A DNA stretch of 64,000 bases from the NCBI RefSeq assembly GCF_040686855.1, contig NZ_JBFBOG010000002.1:1178001-1242000 (forward strand), written 5' to 3'. The stretch comes from Leifsonia sp040686855 (GTDB lineage Bacteria; Actinomycetota; Actinomycetes; Actinomycetales; Microbacteriaceae). Every line of letters starts with the position of its first letter. Within the stretch, counting starts at the first letter, position 1. Under the pieces are notes generated by a model. The model saw only the letters and a list, made by a program, of their open reading frames with translations. It ran no database searches and was not told the origin of the DNA. The position numbers and the translations under genes are program-made. Shown piece by piece: positions 8,921-16,924 of the stretch.

Positions 8921-10381
8921 TCACTCCAAGGCGGGTTCGGTGTCCGCGAACGCGAGTCGCGGCACGAAGAAGAGGAGCACCGCGGCGACGAGCGCGCCGA
9001 GGCCGCAGATGGTCCAGACGATCATGTAGCCGAAGAGGCTGGCGGCCGTGGCGGTCACCGTGGCCGCGCCGGTGAGCAGCACCACGCCGAACACCGCCGA
9101 GGCGAAGGATCCGCCGACCGTCTTGGTGGTGTTCGTCATCGCGGTGGCGACACCGGTCTGCCCGCGCGGGGCGGCGGCCGCGGCGGCGGCGGGGAGCGCT
9201 CCGACGAGCGCGCCCGAGCCGATCCCGGCGACGGCCATGTTGAGGAAGACCTCCCACGTCTGCAGGTGGAAGGGCAGGAACATCAGGTATCCGATCGCGA
9301 CCAGGAACGATGCCCCGATCAGGGTCACGCGGGGCGTCAGCCACGAAGACACCAGGGGGAACAGTAGGGCGCCGACGATCATCGAGATCAGGTACGCGCC
9401 GATCAGGATGCTGCGCTGCCCGGCCGACAGCCCGAGCCCGTAGCCGTTCGCCGGGTCGGTGCCCGCGTAGGTGCTCAGCGGCGCCTGCGCGCCGAGCAGG
9501 CTGATCCCGATCAGGCCCGCCGTGAGCTGGACCGGCCACATCGCCGGGCGCCGCAGCACGCGCAGGTCGATGGCCGGGTCGGCCTGCTTCAGCTCCCAGC
9601 GCCCGAACGGGATGAACGCGAGGATGCCGAGCAGGATGAGACCCCAGACCCACCAGGTGCCGACGCCGTTGAGCCGCAGGAAGGTCAGCCCGGACGTGAT
9701 CAGGAGCAGGCCGAGCGCGAGCAGCGAGAACCCGATCCCGTCAAGCGTGCGGCCGGGCACCGGCTCCGACTCGGGCACACCGAACAGGATCGCGAAGAAG
9801 ACCAGGCTGACCGCGACGGCCGGCACGATCAGAGTCAGGGTGACGTCGCCGCCCAGCGCCTCGAACAGGAGGCCGGCGCCGATCGCGCCCACGATCGCCC
9901 CCGCCTCCAGGGCCACGACCAGCAGACCGGCGGCCCGTCGCGTCCGGGACGCGGCCGTGCCCGTCCGCCGGCCGCGGTCGAAGATCAGGGCGACCTCGAG
10001 CGGCAGCCAGACCACGTAGAACCCCTGCAGCGCGAACGCGACCAGGTATGTGACGAAATCGCCCGAGAACGCGAGCGCCCAGCTGGCGAGCGCCGTGAGC
10101 AGCGTCGCGACGAGGAGGATGCGCTTGTGTCCGAACATGTCGCCGAGCTTCGCGAGCACCGGCACGACCAGAGCGGAGAGCAGCAGCTGGGCCGCCTCGA
10201 ACCAGTTGTAGTCGGCGTCGTGGATGCCCAGATGCTTCACGATGTCGGAGATCAGCGGCACGTAGTAGCCCTGCAGGATGCCGCTCGTCAGCTCCACGAG
10301 GGCCAGCCAGCCGATGAGCGCGGCGGTGGCGCCGATCGCGACCGTCGCGCGGCCCTGGGTCGACGTCTTCTCCGAGGTCAT
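8921..10381 (-). CDS. MFS transporter, 14-TM DHA2-like
   Basis: The 486-residue protein has about 14 hydrophobic segments and the loop motif LGDMFGHKRILL after the second helix, matching the major-facilitator A-motif GxLaDrxGrkxxl. This is the DHA2 layout of multidrug exporters. The start is supported by TAGCAT placed 6 nt before the ATG (leaderless pattern). The nucleotidyltransferase gene begins 2 nt after its stop, suggesting a two-gene unit. Confidence 0.87.
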   Translation of the reverse strand: MTSEKTSTQGRATVAIGATAALIGWLALVELTSGILQGYYVPLISDIVKHLGIHDADYNWFEAAQLLLSALVVPVLAKLGDMFGHKRILLVATLLTALASWALAFSGDFVTYLVAFALQGFYVVWLPLEVALIFDRGRRTGTAASRTRRAAGLLVVALEAGAIVGAIGAGLLFEALGGDVTLTLIVPAVAVSLVFFAILFGVPESEPVPGRTLDGIGFSLLALGLLLITSGLTFLRLNGVGTWWVWGLILLGILAFIPFGRWELKQADPAIDLRVLRRPAMWPVQLTAGLIGISLLGAQAPLSTYAGTDPANGYGLGLSAGQRSILIGAYLISMIVGALLFPLVSSWLTPRVTLIGASFLVAIGYLMFLPFHLQTWEVFLNMAVAGIGSGALVGALPAAAAAAAPRGQTGVATAMTNTTKTVGGSFASAVFGVVLLTGAATVTATAASLFGYMIVWTICGLGALVAAVLLFFVPRLAFADTEPALE

Positions 10382-10423
10382 GCGCGGATGCTAACACCCG
10401 CGCCGCCCCGGTACGGTAGATGG

Positions 10424-10945
10424 ATGGCCAGCGAACTCGACGATTCCGGAGCAGACGTCCTTCAGGAGACGGAACGGGAGGTCCTGGGCTGGCTCGAATT
10501 CGGTGAGGCGTCCCGCCATCTCGCCGGCGAGGTGGTCGAGTCGGGCTACGAGCCGGACATGGTCGTCGCCATCGCGCGCGGCGGTCTGCTGCTCGCCGGC
10601 GCCATCTCGTACGCCCTCGGCATCAAGGCCTGCGGCGCTCTGAACGTCGAGTTCTATACGGGCGTCGACTCGCGCCTCCCCGAGCCGGTCGTCCTGCCGC
10701 CGATGCTCGACTCGGCGGCACTGGAGGCCAAGAAGGTGCTCCTGGTGGATGACGTGTCCGACTCAGGGCGGACGCTCGCCATGGTCGTCGACCTGATCTC
10801 CGCCTCCGGCGCCGACGTGCGCACGGTGTGCCTCTACTCGAAGCCCCGAACCGTGCTCGAGCCCGACTTCGTGTGGCGCCGCACCGACCGCTGGATCACC
10901 TTCCCGTGGTCGGCGCTGCCGCCGGTGACCGCCGCGACGCACTGA
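10424..10945 (+). CDS. Phosphoribosyltransferase
   Basis: The 173-residue protein is of type I PRTase fold. The PRPP-binding loop is VLLVDDVSDSGRTL (about residues 105-118), and AIARGGLLLAG is the upstream substrate-side loop. It resembles xanthine/hypoxanthine PRTases, although the purine base cannot be fixed. The ATG at 10424 is chosen because TACGGT ends 6 nt before it (leaderless pattern). It is followed after 7 nt by ung. Confidence 0.85.
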   Translation: MASELDDSGADVLQETEREVLGWLEFGEASRHLAGEVVESGYEPDMVVAIARGGLLLAGAISYALGIKACGALNVEFYTGVDSRLPEPVVLPPMLDSAALEAKKVLLVDDVSDSGRTLAMVVDLISASGADVRTVCLYSKPRTVLEPDFVWRRTDRWITFPWSALPPVTAATH

Positions 10946-10952
10946 CGCCGCC

Positions 10953-11645
10953 GTGGCAAAGACGCTGGCGGAGCTCGCCGCCGACGGCTCGATGGATGCG
11001 GGCTGGGCGCGGGCGCTCGAGCCCGTCGCCGATCGGATCGCCGCGATGGGGGAGTTCCTGCGCGCCGAGGTCGCGGCCGGGCGGCCGTACCTCCCGGCCG
11101 GCGAGAACGTGTTGCGCGCCTTCCGGACGCCGCTCGCGGACGTGCGGGTGCTCATCGTCGGGCAGGACCCGTATCCGACTCCCGGGCATCCCATCGGCCT
11201 CTCGTTCGCGGTCGAGCGGCACGTGCGTCCGCTTCCCGGCAGCCTCCGCAACATCTACAAGGAGCTGCGCGACGACCTCGGCGTCACGCCTCCGCCGGAC
11301 GGCGACCTGAGCGGCTGGTCGTCGAGCGGGGTGATGCTGCTCAACCGCGTCCTCACCGTCCGCCCCGGCGAGCCGGCCTCGCACCGCGGGAAGGGGTGGG
11401 AGGAGGTCACCGAGCACGCCATCCGCTCGCTGGTCGCCCGCGGCCGGCCCTTCGTGTCCATCCTGTGGGGCCGCGACGCCGCGACGTTGAAGCCGCTTCT
11501 CGACGGCAACCCGGTCATCGAGTCGGCCCACCCCAGCCCGCTGTCGGCCTCGCGCGGCTTCTTCGGGTCCCAGCCGTTCTCCCGTGCGAATGCGCTCCTC
11601 GAACGCGCGGGGGAGAAACCGGTCGACTGGACCCTGGATCCGTAA
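10953..11645 (+). CDS. ung: Uracil-DNA glycosylase
   Basis: Ung removes uracil from DNA to start base-excision repair. The 230-residue protein has the water-activating motif GQDPYP (D72) and the HPSPLSA loop (H193), both family hallmarks, and normal length. It starts with GTG 7 nt after the phosphoribosyltransferase stop, so both are probably on one transcript. Confidence 0.95.
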   Translation: MAKTLAELAADGSMDAGWARALEPVADRIAAMGEFLRAEVAAGRPYLPAGENVLRAFRTPLADVRVLIVGQDPYPTPGHPIGLSFAVERHVRPLPGSLRNIYKELRDDLGVTPPPDGDLSGWSSSGVMLLNRVLTVRPGEPASHRGKGWEEVTEHAIRSLVARGRPFVSILWGRDAATLKPLLDGNPVIESAHPSPLSASRGFFGSQPFSRANALLERAGEKPVDWTLDP

Positions 11646-11680
11646 CCCGTCGGCAACACGGGCGACGTACTCTTGAAGGC

Positions 11681-12259
11681 GTGCTGGAAGAGGAATACCA
11701 GGAGCGCCGCGTCCTGCCGCGCCACCTGCGCAAACAGGAGACGCCGGAGGCGCCGTTCGAGTACGCCATCCGCGACGCCGAGCCGGCCGACCTCCCGCAC
11801 GTCCGCGAGATCTACAACCACTACGTCGCCAACAGCACGGTCACGTTCGACGAGGACGCGATGACGCTGCGCGAGTGGAAGAGCAAGTACGCCTACCTCA
11901 AGAAGCTCGGGATGCCGTTCATCGTCGCGGTGTCGCCGACCGGCCAGCTCCTCGGCTACGCGCTGGTGTCGCCGTGGAAGCAGAAGCGCGCGTACCGCTT
12001 CACGGTCGAGAACTCGATCTACCTGGGTGCCGCGTCCACCGGCAAGGGACTCGGGACGGTGCTGATGCAGGCGCTGATCGACAAGTCCAAGGAGGCGGGC
12101 CTCAAGGAGATGATCGCGGTCATCGCCGACAAGGGCGCCGAGGCGTCGATCAAGATGCACGAGAACTTCGGCTTCACCGAGATCGGCCGCATGGGCCGCG
12201 TCGGCTACAAGTTCGATCGATGGCTCGGCACGGTGCTGATGCAGAAGTCGCTCAAGTAA
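11681..12259 (+). CDS. GNAT acetyltransferase, phosphinothricin-acetyltransferase-like
   Basis: The 192-residue protein has a GNAT core: YAIRDAEPADLPHVREIYNHYVANS at the N-terminus is characteristic of the PAT/Bar/MnaT subgroup. The acetyl-CoA loop has the form STGKGLGTVLMQAL, and a C-terminal NFGFTEIGRMGRVGYK strand follows. An N-terminal 25-residue charged extension precedes the domain. GTG 11681 is supported by TACTCT placed 7 nt upstream. The acceptor substrate is unknown. Confidence 0.82.
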   Translation: MLEEEYQERRVLPRHLRKQETPEAPFEYAIRDAEPADLPHVREIYNHYVANSTVTFDEDAMTLREWKSKYAYLKKLGMPFIVAVSPTGQLLGYALVSPWKQKRAYRFTVENSIYLGAASTGKGLGTVLMQALIDKSKEAGLKEMIAVIADKGAEASIKMHENFGFTEIGRMGRVGYKFDRWLGTVLMQKSLK

Positions 12260-12347
12260 CGCTTCCGCAACGGCGGCTTCGCGCGGTCTCGCCGTGCGCT
12301 AGGTTCCTCCTGAGCGTCCTTCCAGAGACGCATTCCGAGGGGGGAAT

Positions 12348-13412
12348 ATGAAGCGTTTCCGTGTCTCCGGCGTTGTAGGGTTGGTCGCCCTGGTGGCGCT
12401 GCTCGCGGGCTGCGCCGCGCCGTCGCCGGCGTCCACGACGGCTCCACCGCGTACGCCGTCGGCCACGCCGACGCCGACCGCGACCGCGGCTGACGCGCCG
12501 ACGGTCCGCGTGCCGCTGACCTGCGACCAGCTCGTCCCGCCCGGCGTCGTGTCGGCCGCCTTCCGCGCTCCGGTGCACTCCGTCCCCGTCGACCCTGCGC
12601 GTAATCCGGCCTCGTACGCGGACAAGCGGGTCGGCTCGCTGAAGTGCATATGGGCGGAGGGCGACCCCGCCGAGAGCGCCGCGAAGCAGCAGGTCTACGG
12701 ATGGGTGTCGGTCGTCCCGGGGGTCACACGGCAGGGGTTCGAGAACTTCCGATCGGGGATCGACGTCGGCGGCATGGATCGCCCGCTGGGGAGCGAACCG
12801 GACACCTACTCGACGTGCGAGCCGGCCTCCTTCCAGTTCTGCGGCTTCTTCGCCCTGACCGGCGACTACGCCCTGAGCGCCGGGACCTGGGACTACGGCA
12901 CGGGCACCTACGACACGCAGTCCGCGTGGGTCGCGGCGGTATCGGGTGCGGCGCTGCCCGCCGTGCGCGCCCTTCCCTCGCCCGCGCCGCTCTGGCAGCC
13001 TGCGGGCCGGACGCTGTCGGGGGCCGACAACTGCGACGACCTCATCCCGGAGGGCGATCTCGCTGCCATCCTCGGAGTGGAGGCGCAGCCGATCAAGTCC
13101 GACGACGGCGAGAACGCGCTGTCGACCCTGGAGATCAACCACGTCGTCCACTCGTACTGGTGCGCGTGGTCGACCGGGGACGCGGGCGCGCATGCCGCGG
13201 TCCTCCCGGGTGGCGCGGTCTACGCCGAGAAGACGCGCCCGGCGGACGCGGTCGACGTGACGGGTCTCGGCGACTCCGCCTACCGCACCGGCTCCGAACT
13301 CGACATGATCGCGCAGGGCGGCTGGGTCCAGGTCCGCGTCGACCCCGCCTTCAGCGACGACCAGTTGTTCGCCATCGCGAAACGGGTTCTCGCCGACGTG
13401 CAGGCCGGCTGA
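12348..13412 (+). CDS. Secreted lipoprotein of unknown function
   Basis: The 354-residue protein has a type II signal peptide with lipobox LAGC (residues 19-22), a Ser/Thr/Pro/Ala-rich linker to about residue 45, and two similar-looking halves. Each half begins with a cysteine-containing DQL/DDLIPEG-type segment (CDQLVPPGVVSAAF; CDDLIPEGDLAAIL) and carries a C-W pair, which suggests an internal duplication. A TAGGTT hexamer at 12300-12305 and a GGGGGG Shine-Dalgarno place a short leader before the ATG. The 61471 lipoprotein has nearly the same promoter-to-start spacing. No enzyme motif is visible. Confidence 0.8.
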   Translation: MKRFRVSGVVGLVALVALLAGCAAPSPASTTAPPRTPSATPTPTATAADAPTVRVPLTCDQLVPPGVVSAAFRAPVHSVPVDPARNPASYADKRVGSLKCIWAEGDPAESAAKQQVYGWVSVVPGVTRQGFENFRSGIDVGGMDRPLGSEPDTYSTCEPASFQFCGFFALTGDYALSAGTWDYGTGTYDTQSAWVAAVSGAALPAVRALPSPAPLWQPAGRTLSGADNCDDLIPEGDLAAILGVEAQPIKSDDGENALSTLEINHVVHSYWCAWSTGDAGAHAAVLPGGAVYAEKTRPADAVDVTGLGDSAYRTGSELDMIAQGGWVQVRVDPAFSDDQLFAIAKRVLADVQAG

Positions 13413-13432
13413 CCGGCGCTAGGCTCACCGAC

Positions 13433-13981
13433 GTGACCACCGTGACACCCGGAACCGGCCAGGTCGCCTCCGCCGCCCCGGCGACGCCCGCGAACCTGCC
13501 CTTGCGCAAGCGTCCGTTCGACATCTTCTTCATCGTGATGTTCTCGCTGTTCATCGTGACGTGCATCATCAGCGACGCCATCCCGACGCTGGGGATCCCG
13601 CAGACGGCGACGACGACGAACATCCTCGCCCAGTGGAACTACACGTATTCGTCGCAGTACGACCCGCTGTACATGCAGGAGCCGCTGTGGCTGCGGTTCA
13701 TCACCGGCACCAGCGCGTTCATCTATCTGCCGTTCTACGTGCTGCTGATCGTCTGCCTGGTGAAGGGCTTCAACTGGATCCAGCTGTTCGCCGTCATCTA
13801 CGCCACCATGATCATCAGCCTGACGGCCATCCCGATCTTCGGGGTGGAGTTCTTCGGGCCGGTCGGGCAGCGCACCCCCAACCCGGTCGTCTTCCTGCTG
13901 TACAACGGGCCGTACGTGCTCGTCCCGCTGCTGCTGCTCATCCGGATGCGGAAGCCGCTGCCGTTCACGAGGAGGTTCTGA
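13433..13981 (+). CDS. TMEM97/EXPERA-like integral membrane protein
   Basis: The 182-residue protein has four predicted membrane helices. The pattern RPFDIFFI...D48...YDPLYMQEP-W...LPFY...KGFNWI...IYATMII...YNGPYVLVPLLLLIRM lines up with human TMEM97 (sigma-2 receptor), including both buried acids: D48 and D77 sit where human D29 and D56 lie. EXPERA proteins of eukaryotes bind sterols or are sterol isomerases; what a bacterium does with one is unknown. The GTG start follows TAGGCT by 7 nt (leaderless pattern). It overlaps the next small gene by 1 nt. Homology is from recalled sequence, not a search. Confidence 0.75.
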   Translation: MTTVTPGTGQVASAAPATPANLPLRKRPFDIFFIVMFSLFIVTCIISDAIPTLGIPQTATTTNILAQWNYTYSSQYDPLYMQEPLWLRFITGTSAFIYLPFYVLLIVCLVKGFNWIQLFAVIYATMIISLTAIPIFGVEFFGPVGQRTPNPVVFLLYNGPYVLVPLLLLIRMRKPLPFTRRF

Positions 13982-14211
13982 TGCCGCTGCTGGAAGACCT
14001 GACCGTCTACGAGGACGGCGACCGCTACGACGTGTACGACCACTCGTTCCCCGACGAGGACGCCGAGCTCGGCCGCGGCCGGCTGCTCGGGTCGGTCGTG
14101 ATCACGCCGGAGGGAGAGTACGTGCCCAGCGGGGACGGCGCCCGTTTCGACTGGGTCGCCCCGGCGCACACGCTCGACGACGCGCTGGCCGCGTTCGTCG
14201 GTTCGGCCTAG
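13981..14211 (+). CDS. Small acidic protein of unknown function
   Basis: The 76-residue, strongly acidic, soluble protein starts at the TGATG overlap with the TMEM97-like gene, so it is translationally coupled. It has no cysteine and no membrane segment. The composition (VYEDGDRYDVYDHSFPDED) suggests a small beta-rich domain. I do not recognise the family; the coupling suggests it works with the membrane protein. Confidence 0.65.
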   Translation: MPLLEDLTVYEDGDRYDVYDHSFPDEDAELGRGRLLGSVVITPEGEYVPSGDGARFDWVAPAHTLDDALAAFVGSA

Positions 14212-14218
14212 CGGGCGA

Positions 14219-14557
14219 TCACGCCGCCGGGTGCTTCGCGCCGAGCTCGAGCAGCCCGACGCCGCCGATCACCAGCACCAGGCCCGCGATCTGCAGCCAG
14301 GTGAGCGACTCCTTGAAGAACACCCACGAGATGATCGCGATCGCCGCGACTCCGACCGCCGACCAGATCGCGTACGCGATCCCCAGCGGCACCCCGCGGC
14401 CGAGCGCGAGCGACAGCGCGAAGAACGACGCGACGTAGCCGACCACGACGATGACGAACGCCCACCACTTGGCGTTCTCGCCCGCGGTGAACTTGAGGAA
14501 CGTGGTCGCGACGACCTCGGTCGCGATGGCGACCGCGAGGTAGAGATAGCCCAGCAC
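14219..14557 (-). CDS. Small multidrug resistance (SMR) efflux protein
   Basis: The 112-residue protein has four transmembrane helices and the essential membrane-embedded E14 (AIATEVVATTFLK), plus GIAYAIWSAVG in helix 3, both SMR hallmarks. It pumps cationic drugs or guanidinium compounds by proton exchange as an antiparallel dimer. It appears as a single gene rather than a paired SMR set. GTG 14557 follows TAACGT by 6 nt on the minus strand (leaderless pattern). It converges with the small acidic gene, with a 7-nt gap. Confidence 0.92.
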   Translation of the reverse strand: MLGYLYLAVAIATEVVATTFLKFTAGENAKWWAFVIVVVGYVASFFALSLALGRGVPLGIAYAIWSAVGVAAIAIISWVFFKESLTWLQIAGLVLVIGGVGLLELGAKHPAA

Positions 14558-14693
14558 AGGATCACGTTAGCGGTCCGCTATGAGTTCACCGCACGTTCCG
14601 TCATGCGTCGTCGCCGACACCTAGCCTGAGGGCGACGACATCGTCGGACGGAGCGGATGCCGCTCCGGTCGAGTGAGGCCGATGGCATGAAAC

Positions 14694-14724
14694 CGTGGCC
14701 GGGAGCGTGAAGCTCCCGGCCACG
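14694..14724 (-). terminator. Terminator-like hairpin after the ABC operon
   Basis: CGTGGCCGGGAGC at 14694-14706 pairs perfectly with 14712-14724 (13 bp, 5-nt loop), 27 bp past the permease stop. On the minus strand it is followed by GTTTCAT, a weak T-run. A second, smaller hairpin (GGAGCGG/CCGCTCC) lies at 14650-14666. Confidence 0.75.
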
Positions 14725-14751
14725 TCCATGTCCGGCGGATGCCGTCCCGCC

Positions 14752-15525
14752 TCAACTGCGCGGCGTCGCCCGGGACAGCGCCAGGTAGGCGCCGCCGGCC
14801 GCGACCGCCGTCGGAACGAGCAGCCACGCCGTCACCCCGACCGGGCCGCTCGCGGCGAACCACTCGCCGACCGCCGGCCAGCTCTGCGTGAACGTGATGA
14901 GCGCGATCGCTCCGACCAGGATGAGGGCGAGCGCCGCTCCCGCGGCCAGGATGCCGTACATCCGCCACCGCATGAACAGCGCCGCGGAGAACGCGCCGAC
15001 CGCGAAGAAGAACAACATCGATCCGAAGACCACGAACAGCCGCTCGCCGAGGTTCGCGCCGCCGAAGTACACCGACGTGAACAGGTGGCCGCCGAGTCCC
15101 CAGCCGTTCGTCCACTCCTCGAGCTCCGACAGGATCGTGAACCCGAGCGCGTAGCCGGCCGCGAGGATCAGGAAGGTGAGCCCGGAGCCGAGCGCGAAGT
15201 CCCGGCGGGTCACGCTGTAGCCCAACGCGAACGGGAACGTCGCCGCGATCACCTGGATGGCGACCACCAGCATGTAGACGAAGATGTAGAACGCTCCGCC
15301 GCTCCACTGCGTGCCGTCCATCGCGCCGGCGCGGTCGGCCGGCGGGGTGGCCGCCCAGATGATCCACCAGATCAGCCAGTTCACCAGCCCGATGAAGCCC
15401 ATGATCATGACGGGCAGGTAGATCGTCGTCCACTTGTTGACGAGGTTCAGCCGGACCACGCGCCAGATGCGTTCGCCGGCGGCCGGGGTCGCTACGAGGG
15501 CGGGTGCGGGATGTGCTGCGGTCAT
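14752..15525 (-). CDS. ABC transporter permease
   Basis: The 257-residue protein has six hydrophobic segments and no signal peptide, resembling YtrC/D-type or ABC-2 permeases partnered with GntR-linked ATPases. It overlaps the ATPase gene by 4 nt and is the last gene of the operon. The transported substrate is not evident; related Firmicute operons respond to cell-wall-active antibiotics. Confidence 0.82.
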   Translation of the reverse strand: MTAAHPAPALVATPAAGERIWRVVRLNLVNKWTTIYLPVMIMGFIGLVNWLIWWIIWAATPPADRAGAMDGTQWSGGAFYIFVYMLVVAIQVIAATFPFALGYSVTRRDFALGSGLTFLILAAGYALGFTILSELEEWTNGWGLGGHLFTSVYFGGANLGERLFVVFGSMLFFFAVGAFSAALFMRWRMYGILAAGAALALILVGAIALITFTQSWPAVGEWFAASGPVGVTAWLLVPTAVAAGGAYLALSRATPRS

Positions 15526-16433
15526 GCGCTCTGCTCGATTCCTGTCTCACGGAGGTCGGTCTTGCGGACGATGAGCTGCTGCAGCGACACCGGCGCGAGT
15601 TCGAGGCCCGCGGCGGCGGCCTCCGCCCGGTCGGCCGGCCCGAGCCCGGCGACCGTGACGGACGCGAGTCCGCCGAGGCCGTCCCGGTGCAGCACGTCGC
15701 GTCCGCGGACGAAGGCGTCGACGGTCCTGCGCTGCCCGACCACGGTGGTGGCGGAGGTGCGCAGCGTCTCGGCGTCCTCGTCCATGAGGATGCGGCCCTG
15801 GTCGATGACGACCACCTGCTCGAGCAGGTTGGCCACCTCGTCGATCAGGTGGGTGGACAGCACCACCGTCCGGGGATGCTCCGCGAAGTCCTCCAGCAGG
15901 CGGTCGTAGAACAGCTGCCGGGCGACGGCGTCGAGCCCGAGGTACGGCTCGTCGAAGAATGTCAGCGGGGCGCGGGACGCGAGGCCGACGATCACGCCGA
16001 CCGCCGACAGCTGCCCGCGCGACAGCTTTTTGATGCGCCGGTCGAGCGGCACGCGGAACTCCTCGATCAGCTGGTCGGCGAACTCCGCGTCCCAGTTCTC
16101 GAAGAACCACGGCGCGCTGCGGAACACGTGCTTGGGCTGGAAGTCCTCCGGGTAGCGCTGACTCTCCTTGATGAAGCACAGATTCTGGAGCACGCGCGCG
16201 TTCTCGGTGGGGTGCTCGCCGAAGACGCGGATGTCGCCTCCGGTCGGGAAGTCCTGCCCGGTGATGAGCTGCATCAGGGTCGTCTTGCCCGCACCGTTGC
16301 GACCGAGCAGACCGTGGATGCGGTTCGGCGCGATGGTGAGGGAGACGTCGTCGATCGCGGTGAACGACCCGAATCGTTTGGTGAGCCCGGCGACCTGCAC
16401 GGCCGGGCCGGGGAAGGCCAGGGTGGCGCTCAT
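15522..16433 (-). CDS. ABC transporter ATP-binding protein
   Basis: The 303-residue ATPase has Walker A GLLGRNGAGKTTLMQL (about residues 34-49), signature LSRGQLSAVGV, Walker B LTFFDEPYLGLD and switch H in LSTHL. The ABC signature is LSRGQ rather than LSGGQ, as is common in YtrB-like subunits. About 80 residues follow the core domain. It overlaps the GntR regulator and the permease by 4 nt on each side, a tightly coupled three-gene unit. Confidence 0.9.
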   Translation of the reverse strand: MSATLAFPGPAVQVAGLTKRFGSFTAIDDVSLTIAPNRIHGLLGRNGAGKTTLMQLITGQDFPTGGDIRVFGEHPTENARVLQNLCFIKESQRYPEDFQPKHVFRSAPWFFENWDAEFADQLIEEFRVPLDRRIKKLSRGQLSAVGVIVGLASRAPLTFFDEPYLGLDAVARQLFYDRLLEDFAEHPRTVVLSTHLIDEVANLLEQVVVIDQGRILMDEDAETLRTSATTVVGQRRTVDAFVRGRDVLHRDGLGGLASVTVAGLGPADRAEAAAAGLELAPVSLQQLIVRKTDLRETGIEQSA

Positions 16434-16816
16434 GCGCTCAGTCCTTTCGTGGGCGACGCCGCTGCGGCGGCCGTCTCGATCATGCGGGTGAGCTGGTCGG
16501 GGGCGATGCCGAGCTTGGCGGCCTCCGCCAGCAGCGGGCGGAGGAACTCCTCCGGGAAGGCGTCGCGGCGCTTGGCGATCAAGCGCTCGCGTGCTCCGTC
16601 GGTGACGAACATTCCGATCCCCCGCTTCTTGTAGAGGATCCCCTCGTCGACCAGGAGACCCATGCCCTTGCCCGCCGTCGCGGGGTTGATCCGGTGAAAC
16701 GCCGCGAACTCGTTCGTCGACGGCACCTGCGTCTCGGCGGGGTAGACCCCGTCGATGATGTCGTCTTCGAGCTGTTCGGCGATCTGGACGAAGATCGGCT
16801 TGCCTTCGTCGATCAT
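16430..16816 (-). CDS. GntR-family regulator, YtrA type
   Basis: The 128-residue protein has a winged helix (about 5-75: FVQIAEQLEDDIIDGVYP...QVPSTNEFAAFHRINPATAGKGMGLLVDEGILYKKRGIGMFV) and only a short helical C-terminus. This is the YtrA class that typically lacks a large effector domain. It is first in the operon with an ABC ATPase and permease, which it probably represses. A palindrome 13 bp upstream of its ATG is the likely operator. Confidence 0.92.
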   Translation of the reverse strand: MIDEGKPIFVQIAEQLEDDIIDGVYPAETQVPSTNEFAAFHRINPATAGKGMGLLVDEGILYKKRGIGMFVTDGARERLIAKRRDAFPEEFLRPLLAEAAKLGIAPDQLTRMIETAAAAASPTKGLSA

Positions 16817-16828
16817 CCGAGCTTCACC

Positions 16829-16852
16829 GGTTCATTACTCATGTAACTAACC
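16829..16852. promoter_or_regulatory. Probable GntR/YtrA operator (24-bp palindrome)
   Basis: The 24-bp site reads GGTT-nn-TTAC-nnnn-GTAA-nn-AACC, symmetric in 16 positions. It lies 13 bp upstream of the regulator's ATG and in the divergent gap with the hydrolase gene. The position suggests autorepression of the GntR-ABC operon. Confidence 0.7.
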
Positions 16853-16924
16853 AACCAGGTTCGCTGTATCCATGTCAAGAGGGAATTCGCGTCACGAAAC
16901 GGCAGACAGGTCGTCCTACTGGGT

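Noticed and set aside
8127..9653. A 508-residue reading frame covering the nucleotidyltransferase and part of the MFS gene
   Set aside because: Its first half lies out of frame inside the MFS gene and reads as Arg/Pro-rich shadow; only the part from ATG 8918 resembles a protein.
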